Assembly: GCA_022496185.1 (NCBI GenBank)
Contig: WTXG01000073.1
Coordinates: 62,001 to 126,000 of the forward strand
DNA length: 64,000 bases
Source of the DNA: Multifurca ochricompacta
Taxonomy: Eukaryota > Basidiomycota > Agaricomycetes > Russulales > Russulaceae
Reading direction: 5' to 3'
Shown here: one piece after another, positions 10,989-22,745 of the stretch
Position numbering within the stretch: position 1 is the first letter of the stretch
How the letters are laid out: each line of letters starts with the position of its first letter
Notes under the pieces: generated by a model
Database searches by the model: none
Seen by the model: only the letters and a program-made list of their open reading frames with translations
What the model was told of the DNA's origin: nothing
Program-made: the position numbers and the translations under genes

Positions 10989-12809
10989 TCATTCCTGCAC
11001 TAGTCCAAATCCAGTTACCATGTGATCAAAAGATGATCTAGGCAGAGACTTTGTAAGGCCATCTGCTAGCATCTCTCCAGTGGGAGTTCGCACCAAGTCA
11101 ATTTGGTGCGATTCTACGTACTCCCTAATGGCATGGTACTTTATTGGTATGTGCTTTGATCGCCTTCCTGTGACAGGGTTTAATGCAAGATCTACTGCAC
11201 CCTTGTTGTCACAATGCAGTTGTATGGGTGAAGTAACTTCATATCCCAGTTCCTGCATAAAGGTCCTATACCACACTGCCTGATTTGAGGCCTCAGCAAG
11301 GCTCATATACTCGGCTTCTGTGGTGGACTGTGCTACTGTCTTTTGCTTCCTGGAACACCAGCTAATGGCTCCATTAGCAAGGAAAAAGACATAGCCTGAG
11401 GTGGAGTGGCGGTCCTCTTGATCTCCCCATGAGGAGTCCACAAAGCCATGAAGGCCTACTTCACCATTCCCTCCAGAATAGCGCAACTTGTAGTCTTTAG
11501 TAGCATTTAGATAAGCTAAGACATATTTTGCTAGTCGCATGTGCTGCTGGGAAGGGTTGGAAGCAAATTGGCTAAGGCGTGCAACAGCAAAACTAATGTC
11601 AGGTCTGCTTCCAATCTGCACCCATAGCAGAGACCCCATTAACTGCTGATACCTCTTAATATCAGAGGTAGATGCCTGGTCTTCAAACTTGACCAAATGA
11701 ACATCCACGCCAGAGGGTAGAGGAGTATATACTGGGTTGGAATCCCCCATTCCAAACCTCTCAACTATTGAGGATACATAGGCTGTCTGGTCAATATCCA
11801 GTGTCTTGTTAGGACGGTCCCTGGTGATGTTAACTCCAAGGTATGACTGGATTTCGCCAAGATCGGTCATCTCATATCGGCTAGATAGAGAGTCCTTCAG
11901 CCATTGAATCTTCTTAGTGGAGGACCCAAGTATAGTGATGTCATCAACATATAAAATGACAAAAAGTGAACCATCCCCCTCTTGGTGATGATACACATAT
12001 ACTCCTGCATCAGAGTACGTCCGAGTGAAGCTCAGTTCATTGAGAACTGCATGGAATTGTAAGTTCCATGCCCGGGAAGCTTGTTTGAGGCCATACAGAG
12101 CCTTCTGTAGCCTACAAACTTTGGACTCTTGTCCAGCAACAACGAAACCAATAGGTTGCTCCATATAAATCTCCTCATCCAGATCGCCATGCAGGAATGC
12201 CGATTTGACATCCATCTGGTGGATTTCCCAATCCTCAAGCGCGGCCAATGCTAACAATAGTCTAAGAGACTCAAATCTGGCGACTGGGGAGAAGGTTTCA
12301 TCGAAGTCCACCCCCTCTATTTGGGTGAACCCTTTTGCTACAAGCCTAGCACAAAAGCGTCCATCTGCTTTCAGTTTAAAGACCCACTTGGACTTTACAG
12401 CCTTTCTACCTTCAGGAAGGTCTTCAAGGCGCCACACTTTAAGTTTTTCTAAGGCATCAATTTCATATTGACATGCCTCAAGCCAATCACTGGCATTATC
12501 AGACTCCATTGCTTCTTTAAAAGTAAGAGGATCCCTATAAGGCGATCCTGCAGCATTGAGTAGATCCATCTGACCAAATCTGGAAGAACCTTGCATGAAC
12601 TCTGCATTATCCTCGTTGTAGAAGCAAGGATTCAGACGACGATTGCGATTGGGACGTGCAGTATCCAAGTCTAAATCTTCTTGGATTGCCCTATCTCGTT
12701 GTTCAGAGCGTGGACTTGTCCTCTGAAAATTTGGTTGAGGAATTCTGTCTGCAATCCTCTGTGATTTTCTGATTGCCTTGGTTCTTTTGGGAGGGGAGGA
12801 TGGTTCCAT
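10989..12809 (-). CDS. Cop-A Pol fragment: reverse transcriptase and RNase H
   Basis: Uninterrupted 606-codon frame, the best preserved Copia coding segment in the window. It starts in the integrase-RT linker (MEPSSPPKRTKAIRKSQRIA). The RT core follows with KSKWVFKLKADG, RLVAKGFTQ, HQMDVKSAFLHGDL and the catalytic LYVDDITILG. RNase H carries TTEAEYMSLAEASNQ, LHCDNKGAVDLALNP and RRSKHIPIKYHAIREYV, and the frame ends near the family's normal C-terminus (MVTGFGLVQE). In an intact element this would be part of one Gag-Pol polyprotein; here the upstream half is frameshifted, so it probably is not made as such. The polymerase and RNase H residues themselves look intact. Confidence 0.9.
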   Translation of the reverse strand: MEPSSPPKRTKAIRKSQRIADRIPQPNFQRTSPRSEQRDRAIQEDLDLDTARPNRNRRLNPCFYNEDNAEFMQGSSRFGQMDLLNAAGSPYRDPLTFKEAMESDNASDWLEACQYEIDALEKLKVWRLEDLPEGRKAVKSKWVFKLKADGRFCARLVAKGFTQIEGVDFDETFSPVARFESLRLLLALAALEDWEIHQMDVKSAFLHGDLDEEIYMEQPIGFVVAGQESKVCRLQKALYGLKQASRAWNLQFHAVLNELSFTRTYSDAGVYVYHHQEGDGSLFVILYVDDITILGSSTKKIQWLKDSLSSRYEMTDLGEIQSYLGVNITRDRPNKTLDIDQTAYVSSIVERFGMGDSNPVYTPLPSGVDVHLVKFEDQASTSDIKRYQQLMGSLLWVQIGSRPDISFAVARLSQFASNPSQQHMRLAKYVLAYLNATKDYKLRYSGGNGEVGLHGFVDSSWGDQEDRHSTSGYVFFLANGAISWCSRKQKTVAQSTTEAEYMSLAEASNQAVWYRTFMQELGYEVTSPIQLHCDNKGAVDLALNPVTGRRSKHIPIKYHAIREYVESHQIDLVRTPTGEMLADGLTKSLPRSSFDHMVTGFGLVQE

Positions 12810-13103
12810 GATTTGAGATGGAGGTGTCTGATATATAGTCTGAGGGTGTGTGGTGTCTACATTACGTGTGGGTGTGGTAGGCTGAGGTGGTAATTGAGGA
12901 GGTATGATGTCCTCCTGTTCCTCTTCCAGGTTTTCCTCATCTTGAGGAGCCTCAGGAACTTGCGTAGCAGTTGCTGGTGGTGGCTGGACTGGGCCACCAG
13001 GTAAAGTAAATGAGCCACCTTCTGTAGGTTGCTCTATGGATTTATCTGCTCTGTTGTCCTTATCAGAGCGGGATGGGAAGGATCTCTCATCAAATGTAAC
13101 ATC

Positions 13104-14193
13104 TCATGAAGAGATGAGAGACCAGGTACGACTATCCCAAAGTGTATAGCCCTTAGAAGTGGGCTCATACCCAACAAAGACGGCTTCCCTGGCTTTGGGA
13201 TCTAGTTTACGCCGCTTGCCCTCTGGAACATGGTAGTAGGCTTTGCAACCAAAGACCTTAAAATATGAGACATCTGGTTTGTTCCCAACCAGAAGCTCAA
13301 GCAGAGTTTTCCACTTATTAGAACAGATGGGAGTTCTATTATAAATGTGACATGCTGTCTCGACAGCACACTCCCAGAAACCGAGAGACAGGCCAGCATC
13401 ATGCAGCATGCTAGTGCCTTTTTCCATAATGGTTCTATTGAACCTCTCGGCCCTTCCATTCTGTTGTGGACTATACGGCATCGTAAGTTTATGCTCTATG
13501 CCATAATCTTCAAGTGTTGCCTTCAGCGCCTTGTTCACATACTCCCACCACGATCTGTATGAAGACACTTGATTTTATGATTAAATTTATTTTCTAGTAG
13601 TGTCTTCAGTTTATTGAAAACTGGTGTAAACAGATCTTTAGACTTCATCGGAATGATTAAAGCGTATTGCTAAAGTCGTCCAAGAAGGTGGCAAAGTACA
13701 GATTCCCTTGTATTGAACTGCACTGCAAGGGACCTACAAGATCACTATGAAGGATCTCAAGGGGGGCTGATGCACGCTTTGAAGATGGGGGAAATGGAAG
13801 ATGATGGGACTTGCCCATTTCACAGCCATAACACGGCTTGTCTTCCACTTGGCTATTATTTATTCTGAGGCCTTTAACTGCCTCAGGAGCATATCTCTTC
13901 AGGGCTTCTTTAGACATGTGGCCCATTCTCTGATGCCAGATTTCTAGTGAGGCAGATGCAGATGTATGGATACTGTTTAGGATGTGTTTGCCTAGTACCC
14001 AATACAATTTGCCAAACTTCCATGCTTCTGCTATAATGTTATCGCCATATTTTATTGTTGCCTTCTTATTATCAAAGAACACAGTTGCCCCTTTTTCTAC
14101 TAGGGCACTGGCAGAGAGTATTTTATGTCCTCCAGGCATGTGGAGCACATTGCTCAATTCCAAGTCAAAACCTTGATCAGTCCTGATGACCAC
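13104..14193 (-). pseudogene. Cop-A integrase region, frameshifted
   Basis: Two frames, 13657-14193 and 13104-13568, cover the GAG-pre-integrase and integrase domains. The HHCC zinc motif is visible (WHQRMGHMSKEALKRY ... CYGCEMGKSH), followed by HSDLVGPLQ with the first catalytic Asp. NGRAERFNRTIMEKG carries the catalytic Glu. The reading frame is lost between the two pieces (around 13570-13660) and again at a stop at 13104, before the linker into RT. Confidence 0.8.
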
Positions 14194-14231
14194 AGTTCCA
14201 ACTCCACTTGTTTTGACTATGGAGTTGTCAC

Positions 14232-15310
14232 CTAGTGATACTTCATGGGTTGTGTCGACTTTATAAGTGTCAAATCTTCAAGGTTTGGACTGAAATGAGC
14301 TGTTGCACCACTATCAAGCATCCAATAATCTGAGTTGATATCCAGATTATAGGTGTGAACGTAAAGGCGAATGCGAGGTGCTTCATGCACCTCCTCTATT
14401 TTGCCACTACCATTAACTATGGTGGCTATAGTATTAACATGTTGGGCCTCAGCCCTCTTCTTGTTCCCTGCCTTGCCCTTTTTGGCATTCTCCAGGTCCT
14501 TCTTCTTCTTTGCACAAGCGTTGGACTTGTGTCCAGGCTTTTGGCAATAGAAGCAGACCACCCCTTGTGAACCAGGGGCAGCAGCGGGAAGTGGTGATAA
14601 ATTTGTATTTTTTGGTTTTGATTTGACAGGTGCAGCCTTAGATAGGACTGCACTACCACTTCCCGAGGGACCTGCCAGGCGACTTTCCTCATTTAGGAAC
14701 CTCTGCACAAGGTCCTGAGGAGAAAGTCGCTCTGGGTCGCCAGAGGCGAGTATAGAGCCAGCAATGGTGCTGTAGGAGTCAGGGAGAGCTTTCAACAAAA
14801 TGAAGCTCATCTGGAGGTCATTGACCTCCATCCCATTCTCCCTCAGGGTACTCCTGGCATCTAGGACCTTTTGTAATTGGGTCCTAAATGACTGTCCTTC
14901 ATCCAAACAGAAGGACACCAGGGCAAGCCACAAATTATACGTGGCCATGCTCCCTACAGCACCATAAAGCCATTCCAACTTACTATACTTCTCAAAAGAG
15001 AAGGATAGTTGGCATCAGAGGTTACTTGAGAGTAAACCTCCTGGGTTACATTAAGATAGAGTAGCCCAATTAACATTTCCTCTTCTCCCATCCATTCCCT
15101 AAGGATGGGATCAATGACTTCCTTCTGCATTTTCTCCTTCTCCTCTTTATCTTCAGGGAGCAAGGGCATGTCAGGGTAGGCTGTAATAATGTGCCTCCTG
15201 AGCCCATTCATCCTCAGAAGGGCATTGAAGTTGGCAGACCAAACCTGCCAGTTTGACCCATCGAGGCACTCCATCTTGGAGGAGGGAGGGAAGACAATTG
15301 AGGACGGCAT
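14232..15310 (-). pseudogene. Cop-A Gag and protease region, frameshifted
   Basis: The Gag frame starts at 15310 with MPSSIVFPPSSKMECLDGSN and the CxxC-like LDGSNWQVW motif of UBN2/Copia Gag. It shifts frame near 14970 into a second ORF. That ORF holds the zinc knuckle CFYCQKPGHKSNAC and the aspartic protease motif WMLDSGATAHFSP, then shifts again near 14260. Homologous Gag-Pol in Cop-C is one frame through the same region, so the breaks are lesions. Confidence 0.8.
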
Positions 15311-15568
15311 TTTGAGATGTTATAAAAGTTCCTGGTTCCAAGGAGCAATTAGAACCAGTGCCCAGGTCTCGCTTAAGAGTGCCACCCCATACTGTGGCGC
15401 TATGCTTCAGAACCTAAGAAGGTCCTGCCTCTGTTGTGCGACTTTCTAGGTATAGTAAAGCTGTCTAGCGCAATCCTGTAACTAGACATAAGCTCTGGTA
15501 GACTAGCCAGAGTGTCTAGTGTAAACAAGACTGGGAGTCATGTCATGGAGGAGCCAACTGCAAGTTCC

Positions 15569-16081
15569 TGTTGACATGGGATGTGTCTGGAGATGCTTCA
15601 GGCATCTAAGGTTCGCTTCAGCTGTAGATTAGATTAGATTAGATATCGGAGTATCGGACTTTTTATGTTATCTTTATTACATTTCTTTCTCACCTTACTC
15701 AGCTGATTAGTGATGGACTTAGTAATGCGCAGTAAGCATGTGATATCTCTTTGGCCAATGGCCTTTATCCCTCTCTGTTTATTGTCCAGCACTTGTGGAC
15801 TTATTCCCAGTGTGCACAGACCATTTCCCCTGGCCCCCATGGGTATATAAGGGTGTCTGTTTCGTCTCTTTCACTTCAAAGTTCTTCTAACCTCTGAAGT
15901 GTAAGTTCCCTTTACTTTACTCTCTACTTCCTTTAGACTAACGCTCTATGTAGTTACTTGTCTTTTCTAGGTCAGTAGTGTAGTAATAAAGAGTTCTTCT
16001 AACCTCTGAAGTTTACTTGTCTTTTCTAGCCTTACCGCTACTAACCACAGTCAGTATAACCAGCAGCATGATTGTTCGACA
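15569..16081 (+). repeat. Cop-B 5' LTR
   Basis: TGTTGACATGGG...GATTGTTCGACA. It has a GGGTATATAAGGGTGTCTG promoter core at about 15840 and a direct repeat of AGTTCTTCTAACCTCTGAAG in the R/U5 part. Confidence 0.92.
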
Positions 16082-16095
16082 GGTTATGGGCCCTG
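16082..16095 (+). promoter_or_regulatory. Cop-B primer binding site (half initiator tRNA-Met type)
   Basis: GGTTATGGGCCCTG directly follows the LTR end. Its complement CAGGGCCCATAACC matches the anticodon stem-loop of eukaryotic initiator tRNA-Met (CAGGGCTCATAACC) with one C/T change that still allows a G-U pair. Priming from an internal half-tRNA fragment is known for Drosophila copia and yeast Ty5. The same site is present in Cop-A (22732-22745) and Cop-C (34956-34969). Confidence 0.7.
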
Positions 16096-17014
16096 ACGCT
16101 CATACTGATCTGTAATTCCCCTTTTTGTTCATACAGCCCAACTCGCTCTTGCACACCAAGCTCACAAAAGCTCCAAGTCTTTCCCACCGCTTTCTTCCTG
16201 TGAGCTTTCCTATTTACTGTCTGTGCACCTTAACACCCCACAGGATGATGCAGTTTACTGCTCATCCTGAACTGTTTGGCTAGCCCTTCGGGGTTCTTGC
16301 AAGAGGTGATGAGGGACCCTAAGCGGGTGAAACACCTTGAGCTCCTTGAGTGCGCACTAGGTATTAGTAATTTCTTAGTTATAGCTGGGTTTTCGTCCCA
16401 TAGATAGTATTAGTAGGCCTATAGCCAGAAGCTTGTGGCTTTAAGTCCAGTCAATGCTTGGCTCTATCTGTAAGCCGGGTTTAGCGACCCGCATGTGGAG
16501 TTTAGGGTCTAGAACAAGGCATGGGTAGTCACTCCCATGATGCTTGGGCTCGATACAAGTAGGCTGCACTACTATAGTCTATACATAGTAGATATAGTCT
16601 TAATCTCTGGGCATAAGTATCCGTTGCCTTGTAGGGTAACCACGCCCTACCAGAGACAGACTAGACATCTACTCAGTCATGGCCCCAATCATCTAGGGCT
16701 TAATCATGGACTCCACCACCAGCATTAGAGGAAGGGCTATACACCCTTTGTCTCTAATGGAACTTGTGGTTGGCTCCTCCATGACATGACTCCCAGTCTT
16801 GTTTACACTAGCACTCTGGCTAGTCTACCAGAGCTTATGTCTAGTTACAGATTGCGCTAGACAGCTTTACTATACCTAGAAAGTCACACAAAAGAGGCAG
16901 GACCTTCTTAGGTTCTGAAGCATAGCGCCACAGTAGGGGGTGGCACTCTTAAGCGAGACCTGGGCACTGGTTCTAACTGCTCCTTGGAACCAGGAACAAT
17001 TATAACATCTCACA
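16096..17014 (+). other. Cop-B untranslated leader
   Basis: About 920 bases without a conserved ORF, between the primer site and gag. It matches the two pieces of the Cop-A leader and the Cop-C leader in order. It should contain dimerisation and packaging signals, but none can be recognised by sequence alone. Confidence 0.5.
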
Positions 17015-20000
17015 ATGCCATCCTCAATCGTCTTCCCTCCCTCCTCCAAGATGGAACACCTTGATGGCTCCAACTGGCAAGTTTGGTCTGCCAATTTCAA
17101 CGCCCTCTTGAGGATGAATGGGCTCAGGAGGCACATTATTACTGCCTACCCTGATATGCTGCTCCTCCCAGAGATAAGGAGGAAAAGGAGAAAATGCAGA
17201 AGGAAGTTATCGATCCCATCCTTAGGGAATGGATGGGTGAAGAGGAAATGCTGATAGGTCTTTGTACCTCAATGTAACCCAGGAGGTTTACAGTCAAGTA
17301 ACCTCCGATGCCGATTATCCTTCTCTTTTGAGAAGTATAATAAGTTGGAATGGCTATATGGCTCTGTAGGTAGCATGGCCACATAAATTTGTGGCTTGCC
17401 CTGGTGTCCTTCCGTCTTGATGAAGGACAGACATTCAGAACTCAATTACAAAGAGTTCTGGATGCCAGGAGTACCCTTAGGGAGAACGGATGGAGGTCAA
17501 TGACCTCCAGATGAGCTTCATTTTATTAAAGCTCTCCCTGACTCCTACAGTGCCATTGCCGGTTCCATACTGGCCTCTGGTGATCCGAGCGACTCTCCCT
17601 CAGGACCTTGTGCAGAGGTTCCTAAATGAGGAGAGTCGCCTGGCTGGTCCATCGGAAGTGGTAGTGCAGTCCTGTCAAGGCTGCACCTGTCAAATCAAAC
17701 AAAAAAAAATTTATCACCACTTCCCGCTGCTGCCCCTGGTTCACAAGGGGTGGTCTGCTTCTATTGCCAAAAGCCTGGACACAAGTCCAACGCTTGTGCA
17801 AAGAAGAAGAAGGACCTGGAGAATGCCAAAAAGGCAAGGCAGGGAACAAGAAGAGGGCTGAGGCCCAACATGTAATACTATAGCCACCGTAGTTAATGGT
17901 AGTGGCAAAATAGAGGAGGTGCATGAAGCACCTCGCATTCGCCTTTATGTTCACACCTATAATCTGGACATCAACTCAGATTATTGGATGCTTGATAGTG
18001 GAGCAACGGCTCATTTCAGCCCAACCTTGAAGACTTTGATACATATAAAGTCGACACACCCATGAAGTATCACTAGGTGACAACTCCATAGTCAAAACAA
18101 TGGAGTTGGCACTGTGATCATCAGGACTGATCAAGGTTTTGACTTGGAATTGAGCAATGTGCTCCACATGCCTGGAGGACATAAAATACTCTCCGCCAGT
18201 GCCCTAGTAGAAAAAGGGGCAACTGTGTTCTTTGATAATAAGAAGGCAACAATTAAATATGGCGACAAATTATAGCGGAAGCATGGAAGTTTGGCAAATT
18301 GTATTGGGTACTAGGCAAACACATCCTAAGCAGTATCCATACATCTGCATCTGCCTCACTAGAAATCTGGCATCAAAGAATGGGCCATATGTCTAAAGAA
18401 GCCCTGAAAAGATATGCTCCTGAGGCGGTTAAAGGCCTCAAAATTAATAATAGCCAAGTGGAAGACAAGCCGTGTTATGGCTGTGAAATGGGCAAGTCCC
18501 ATCGTCTTCCATTTCCCCCATCTTCAAAGCGGCATCAGCCCCCCTTGAGATCCTTCATAGTGATCTTGTAGGTCCCTTGCAGTGCAGTTCAATACAAGGG
18601 AATCTATACTTTGCCACCTTCTTGGATGACTTTAGCAGATATGCTTTAATCGTTCCAATGAAGTCTAAAGATCTGTTCACACCAGTTTTTAATAAACTGA
18701 AGACACTACTTGAAAAAAATTTAATCATAAAATCAAGTGTCTTCATACAGATCGTGGTGGCGAGTATGTGAACAAGGCGCTGAAGGCAACGCTTGAAGAT
18801 TATGGCATAGAGCATAAACTTACGATGCCGTATAGTCCACAACAGAACGGAAGGGCCGAGAGATTTAATAGAACCATTATGGAAAAAGGCACTAGCATGC
18901 TGCACGATGCTGGCCTGTCTCTTGGTTTTGGGAGTGTGCTGTTGAGACAGCATGTCATATATATAACAGAACTCCCATCGTTCTAATAAGTGGAAAACTC
19001 CGCTTGAGCTTCTGGTTGGGAACAACCAGATGTCTCATACTTTAAGGTCTTTGGTTGCAAAGCCTATTATCATGTTCCAGAGGGCAAGCGGCGTAAACTA
19101 GATCCCAAAGCCAGGGAAGCCGTCTTTGTTGGGTATGAGCCCACTCTAAGGGCTATACACTTTGGGATAGTCGTACCCGGTCTCTCATCTCTTCATGAGA
19201 TGTTACATTTGATGAGAGATCCTTCCATCCCGCTCTGTAAGGACAGCAGAGCAGATAAACCATAGAGCAACCTACAAGGTGGCTCATTTACTTTACCTGG
19301 TGGCCAGTCCAGCCACCACCAGCAACAGCTACGCATGTTCCTGAGGCTCCTCAGATGAGGAAGACCTGGAAGAGGAACAGGAGGACATTGTACCTCCTCA
19401 ATTAGCACCCAGCCTACCACACCCACATGTAATGTAGACACCACACACCCTCAGACTATATATCAGACCCCTCCATCACAAATCATGGAACCATCCTCCC
19501 CTCCCAAAAGAACCAAGGCAATCAGAAAATCACAAAGGATTGCAGACAGAATTCCTCAACCTAATTTTCAGAGGACAAGTCCACGCTCTGAACGACGAGA
19601 TAGGGCAATCCAAGAAGATTTAGACTTGGATACTGCATGTCCCAATCGCAATCGTCGTCTGAATCCTCGCTTCTACAACGAGGATAATGCAGAGTTTGTG
19701 CAAGGTTCTTCCAGACTTGGTCAGATGGATCTACTTAATGCTGCAGGATCGCCTTATAGGGATCCTCTTACATTTAAAGAAGCAATGGAGTCTGATAATG
19801 CCAGTGATTGGCTTGAGGCATGTCAATATGAAATTGATGCCTTAGAAAAACTTAAAGTGTGGCGCCTTGAAGACCTTCCTGAAGGTAGAAAGGCTGTAAA
19901 GTCCAAGTGGGTCTTTAAATTGAAAGCAGATGGACGCTTTCGTGCTAGGCTTGTAGCAAAAGGGTTCACCCAAATAGAGGGGGTGGACTTCGATGAAACC

Positions 20001-21295
20001 TTCTCCCCAGTCGCCAGATTTGAGTCTCTTAGACTATTATTAGCGTTGGCCGCGCTTGAGGATTGGGAAATCCACCAATGGATGTCAAATCGGCATTCTA
20101 CATGGCGATCTGGATGAGGAGATTTACATGGAGCAACCATTGGTTTCGTCGTTGCTGGACAAGAGTCCAAAGTTTGTAGGCTACAGAAGGCTCTGTATGG
20201 CCTCAAACAAGCTTCCCGAGCATGGAACTTGCAATTCCATGCAGTTCTCAATGAACTGAGCTTTACTCGGACGTACTCTGATGCAGGAGTATATGTGTAT
20301 CATCACCAAGAGGGGGATGGTTCACTTTTGTCATTTTATATGTTGATGACATCACTATACTTGGGTCCTCCACTAAAAGATTCAATGGCTGAAGGACTCT
20401 CTATGTAGCCGATATGAGATGACCGATCTTGGTGAAATCCAGTCCTACCTTGGAGTTAACATCACCAGGGATCGTCCTACAAGACACTGGATATCGACCA
20501 GACAGCCTATGTATCCTCAATAGTTGAGAGGTTTGGAATGGGGGATTCCAACCCAGTATATACTCCTCTACCCTCTGGCGTGGATGTTCATTTGGTCAAG
20601 TTTGAAGACCAGGCATCTACCTCTGATATTAAGAGGTATCAGCATTAATGGGTCTCTGCTTGGGTGCAGATTGGAAGCAGACCTGACATTAGTTTTGCTG
20701 TTGCACGCCTTAGCCAATTTGCTTCCAACCCTTCCCAGCAGCACATGCGACTAGCAAAGTATGTCTTAGCTTACTTAAATGCTACAAAAGACTACAAGTT
20801 GCGCTATTCTGGAGGGAATGGTGAAGTTGGCCTTCATGGCTTTGCGGATTCCTCATGGGGAGATCAAGAGGACCACCACTCCACCTCTGGCTATGTCTTT
20901 TTCCTTGCTAATGGAGCCATTAGCTGGTGTTCTAGAAAGCAAAGACAGTAGCACAGTCCACCACTGAAGCCGAGTATATGAGCCTTGCTGAGGCTTCAAA
21001 TCAGGCAGCGTGGTACAGGACATTCATGCAGGAGTTGGGATATGAAGTAAATTCACCCATACAACTGCATTGTGACAATAAGGGTGCAGTAGATCTTGCA
21101 TTAAACCCTGTCACAGGAAGGCGATCAAAGCACATACCAATAAAGTACCATGCCATTAGGGAGTATGTAGAATCACACCAGATAGACTTGGTGCAAACTC
21201 CCACTGGAGAGATGCTAGCAGATGGCCTCACAAAGTCTCTGCCTAGATCATCTTTTGATCACATGGTAACTGGATTTGGACTAGTGCTGGAATGA
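17015..21295 (+). pseudogene. Cop-B gag-pol, many one-base deletions
   Basis: All Copia domains are present in order: Gag (MPSSIVFPPSSKMEHLDGSN), zinc knuckle, protease, integrase (WHQRMGHMSKEALKRY, NGRAERFNRTI), RT and RNase H (TTEAEYMSLAEASNQAAWYR, LHCDNKGAVDLALNP, end MVTGFGLVLE). The frame changes at least a dozen times, nearly always by loss of one base relative to Cop-A (for example near 17160, 17270, 17530, 18020, 18265, 20080, 20320, 20400, 20480 and 20950). No single protein can be made, although the LTRs are almost identical. Confidence 0.88.
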
Positions 21296-21546
21296 AGAGC
21301 TGGAATCTGGAGACTTTGTTCACCATTTTCACTTTCCCACCATGCCACATGAGCACGTTCTCGACCTTGAGAGTGACGCAAGAGGTGTGTAGACTTGCAT
21401 AAGTGAATCTACAACTCGTATGCAAAACTCACAAAGAGTTAGAGAAGTTGGATCTCTGGCTGGTGACATGTTCGTTCAATTGTGAACAGCAGTGTGCTCA
21501 TTCAACTCATTCCACCTTAATGATTGATGCCTTCACCATGGAGGGA

Positions 21547-22059
21547 TGTTGACACGGGATGTGTCTGGAGATGCTTCAGGCATCTAAGGTTCGCTTCAGC
21601 TGTAGATTAGATTAGATTAGATATCGGAGTATCGGACTTTTTATGTTATCTTTATTACATTTCTTTCTCACCTTACTCAGCTGATTAGTGATGGACTTAG
21701 TAATGCGCAGTAAGCATGTGATATCTCTTTGGCCAATGGCCTTTATCCCTCTCTGTTTATTGTCCAGCACTTGTGGACTTATTCCCAGTGCGCACAGACC
21801 ATTTCCCCTGGCCCCCATGGGTATATAAGGGTGTCTGTTTCGTCTCTTTCACTTCAGAGTTCTTCTAACCTCTGAAGTGTAAGTTCCCTTTACTTTACTC
21901 TCTACTTCCTTTAGACTAACGCTCTATGTAGTTACTTGTCTTTTCTAGGTCAGTAGTGTAGTAATAAAGAGTTCTTCTAACCTCTGAAGTTTACTTGTCT
22001 TTTCTAGCCTTACCGCTACTAACCACAGTCAGTATAACCAGCAGCATGATTGTTCGACA
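21547..22059 (+). repeat. Cop-B 3' LTR
   Basis: Same 513-bp sequence as the 5' LTR except TGACAC/TGACAT, GTGCGC/GTGTGC and TTCAGAG/TTCAAAG. It is preceded by the purine tract ATGGAGGGA at 21538-21546. Confidence 0.92.
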
Positions 22060-22064
22060 GTTCC

Positions 22065-22745
22065 ATTAGAGACAAAGGGTGTATAGCCCTTCCTCTAATG
22101 CTGGTGGTGGAGTCCATGATTAAGCCCTAGATGATTGGGGCCATGACTAAGTAGATGTCTAGTCTGTCTCTGGTAGGGCATGGTTACCCTACAAAGGCAA
22201 TGGATACTTATGCCCAGAGATGAAGACTATATCTACTATGTATAGACTATAGTAGTGCAGCCTACTTGTATCGAGCCCAAGCGTCATGGGAGTGACTACC
22301 CATGCCTTGTTCTAGACCCTAAACTCCACATGCGGGTCGCTAAACCTGGCTTACAGATAGAGCCAAGCATTGGCTGGACTTAAAGCCACAAGCTTCTGGC
22401 TATAGGCCTACTAATACTATCTATGGGACGAAAACCCAGCTACAACTAAGAAATTACTAATACCTAGTGCGCACTCAAGGAGCTTAAGATGTTTCACCCG
22501 CTTAGGGTCCCTCATCATCTTTTGCAAGAACCCCGAAGGGCTAGCCAAACAGTTCAAGATGAGCAGTAAACTGCGTCATCCTGTGGGGTGTTAAGGTGCA
22601 CAGACGGTAAATATGAAAGCTCACTGGAAGAAGCTGGTGGGAAAGACTTGAAAGCTTTTGTGAGCTTGAAGTGCGAAAAGTGAGTTGGGCTGTTTATGAA
22701 CAAAGGGAATTAAAACAGTCAGTATGAGCAGCAGGGCCCATAACC
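22065..22745 (-). other. Distal part of the Cop-A leader with primer binding site
   Basis: Minus-strand continuation of the leader cut by Cop-B. It ends at the primer binding site 22732-22745 (minus strand GGTTATGGGCCCTG) next to the 5' LTR. No ORF is expected in this segment. Confidence 0.75.

Larger units (their letters stand above)
15569..22059 (+). mobile_element. Complete Copia retrotransposon Cop-B nested in Cop-A
   Basis: A 6491-bp element flanked by GTTCC at 15564-15568 and 22060-22064, a perfect 5-bp target duplication. LTRs of 513 bp each (15569-16081, 21547-22059) show only three differences by eye, all C/T or G/A, implying recent insertion. Leader 16082-17014, gag-pol 17015-21295, purine tract before the 3' LTR. 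It is the same family as Cop-A but on the opposite strand, and it sits in the Cop-A leader. Confidence 0.92.
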
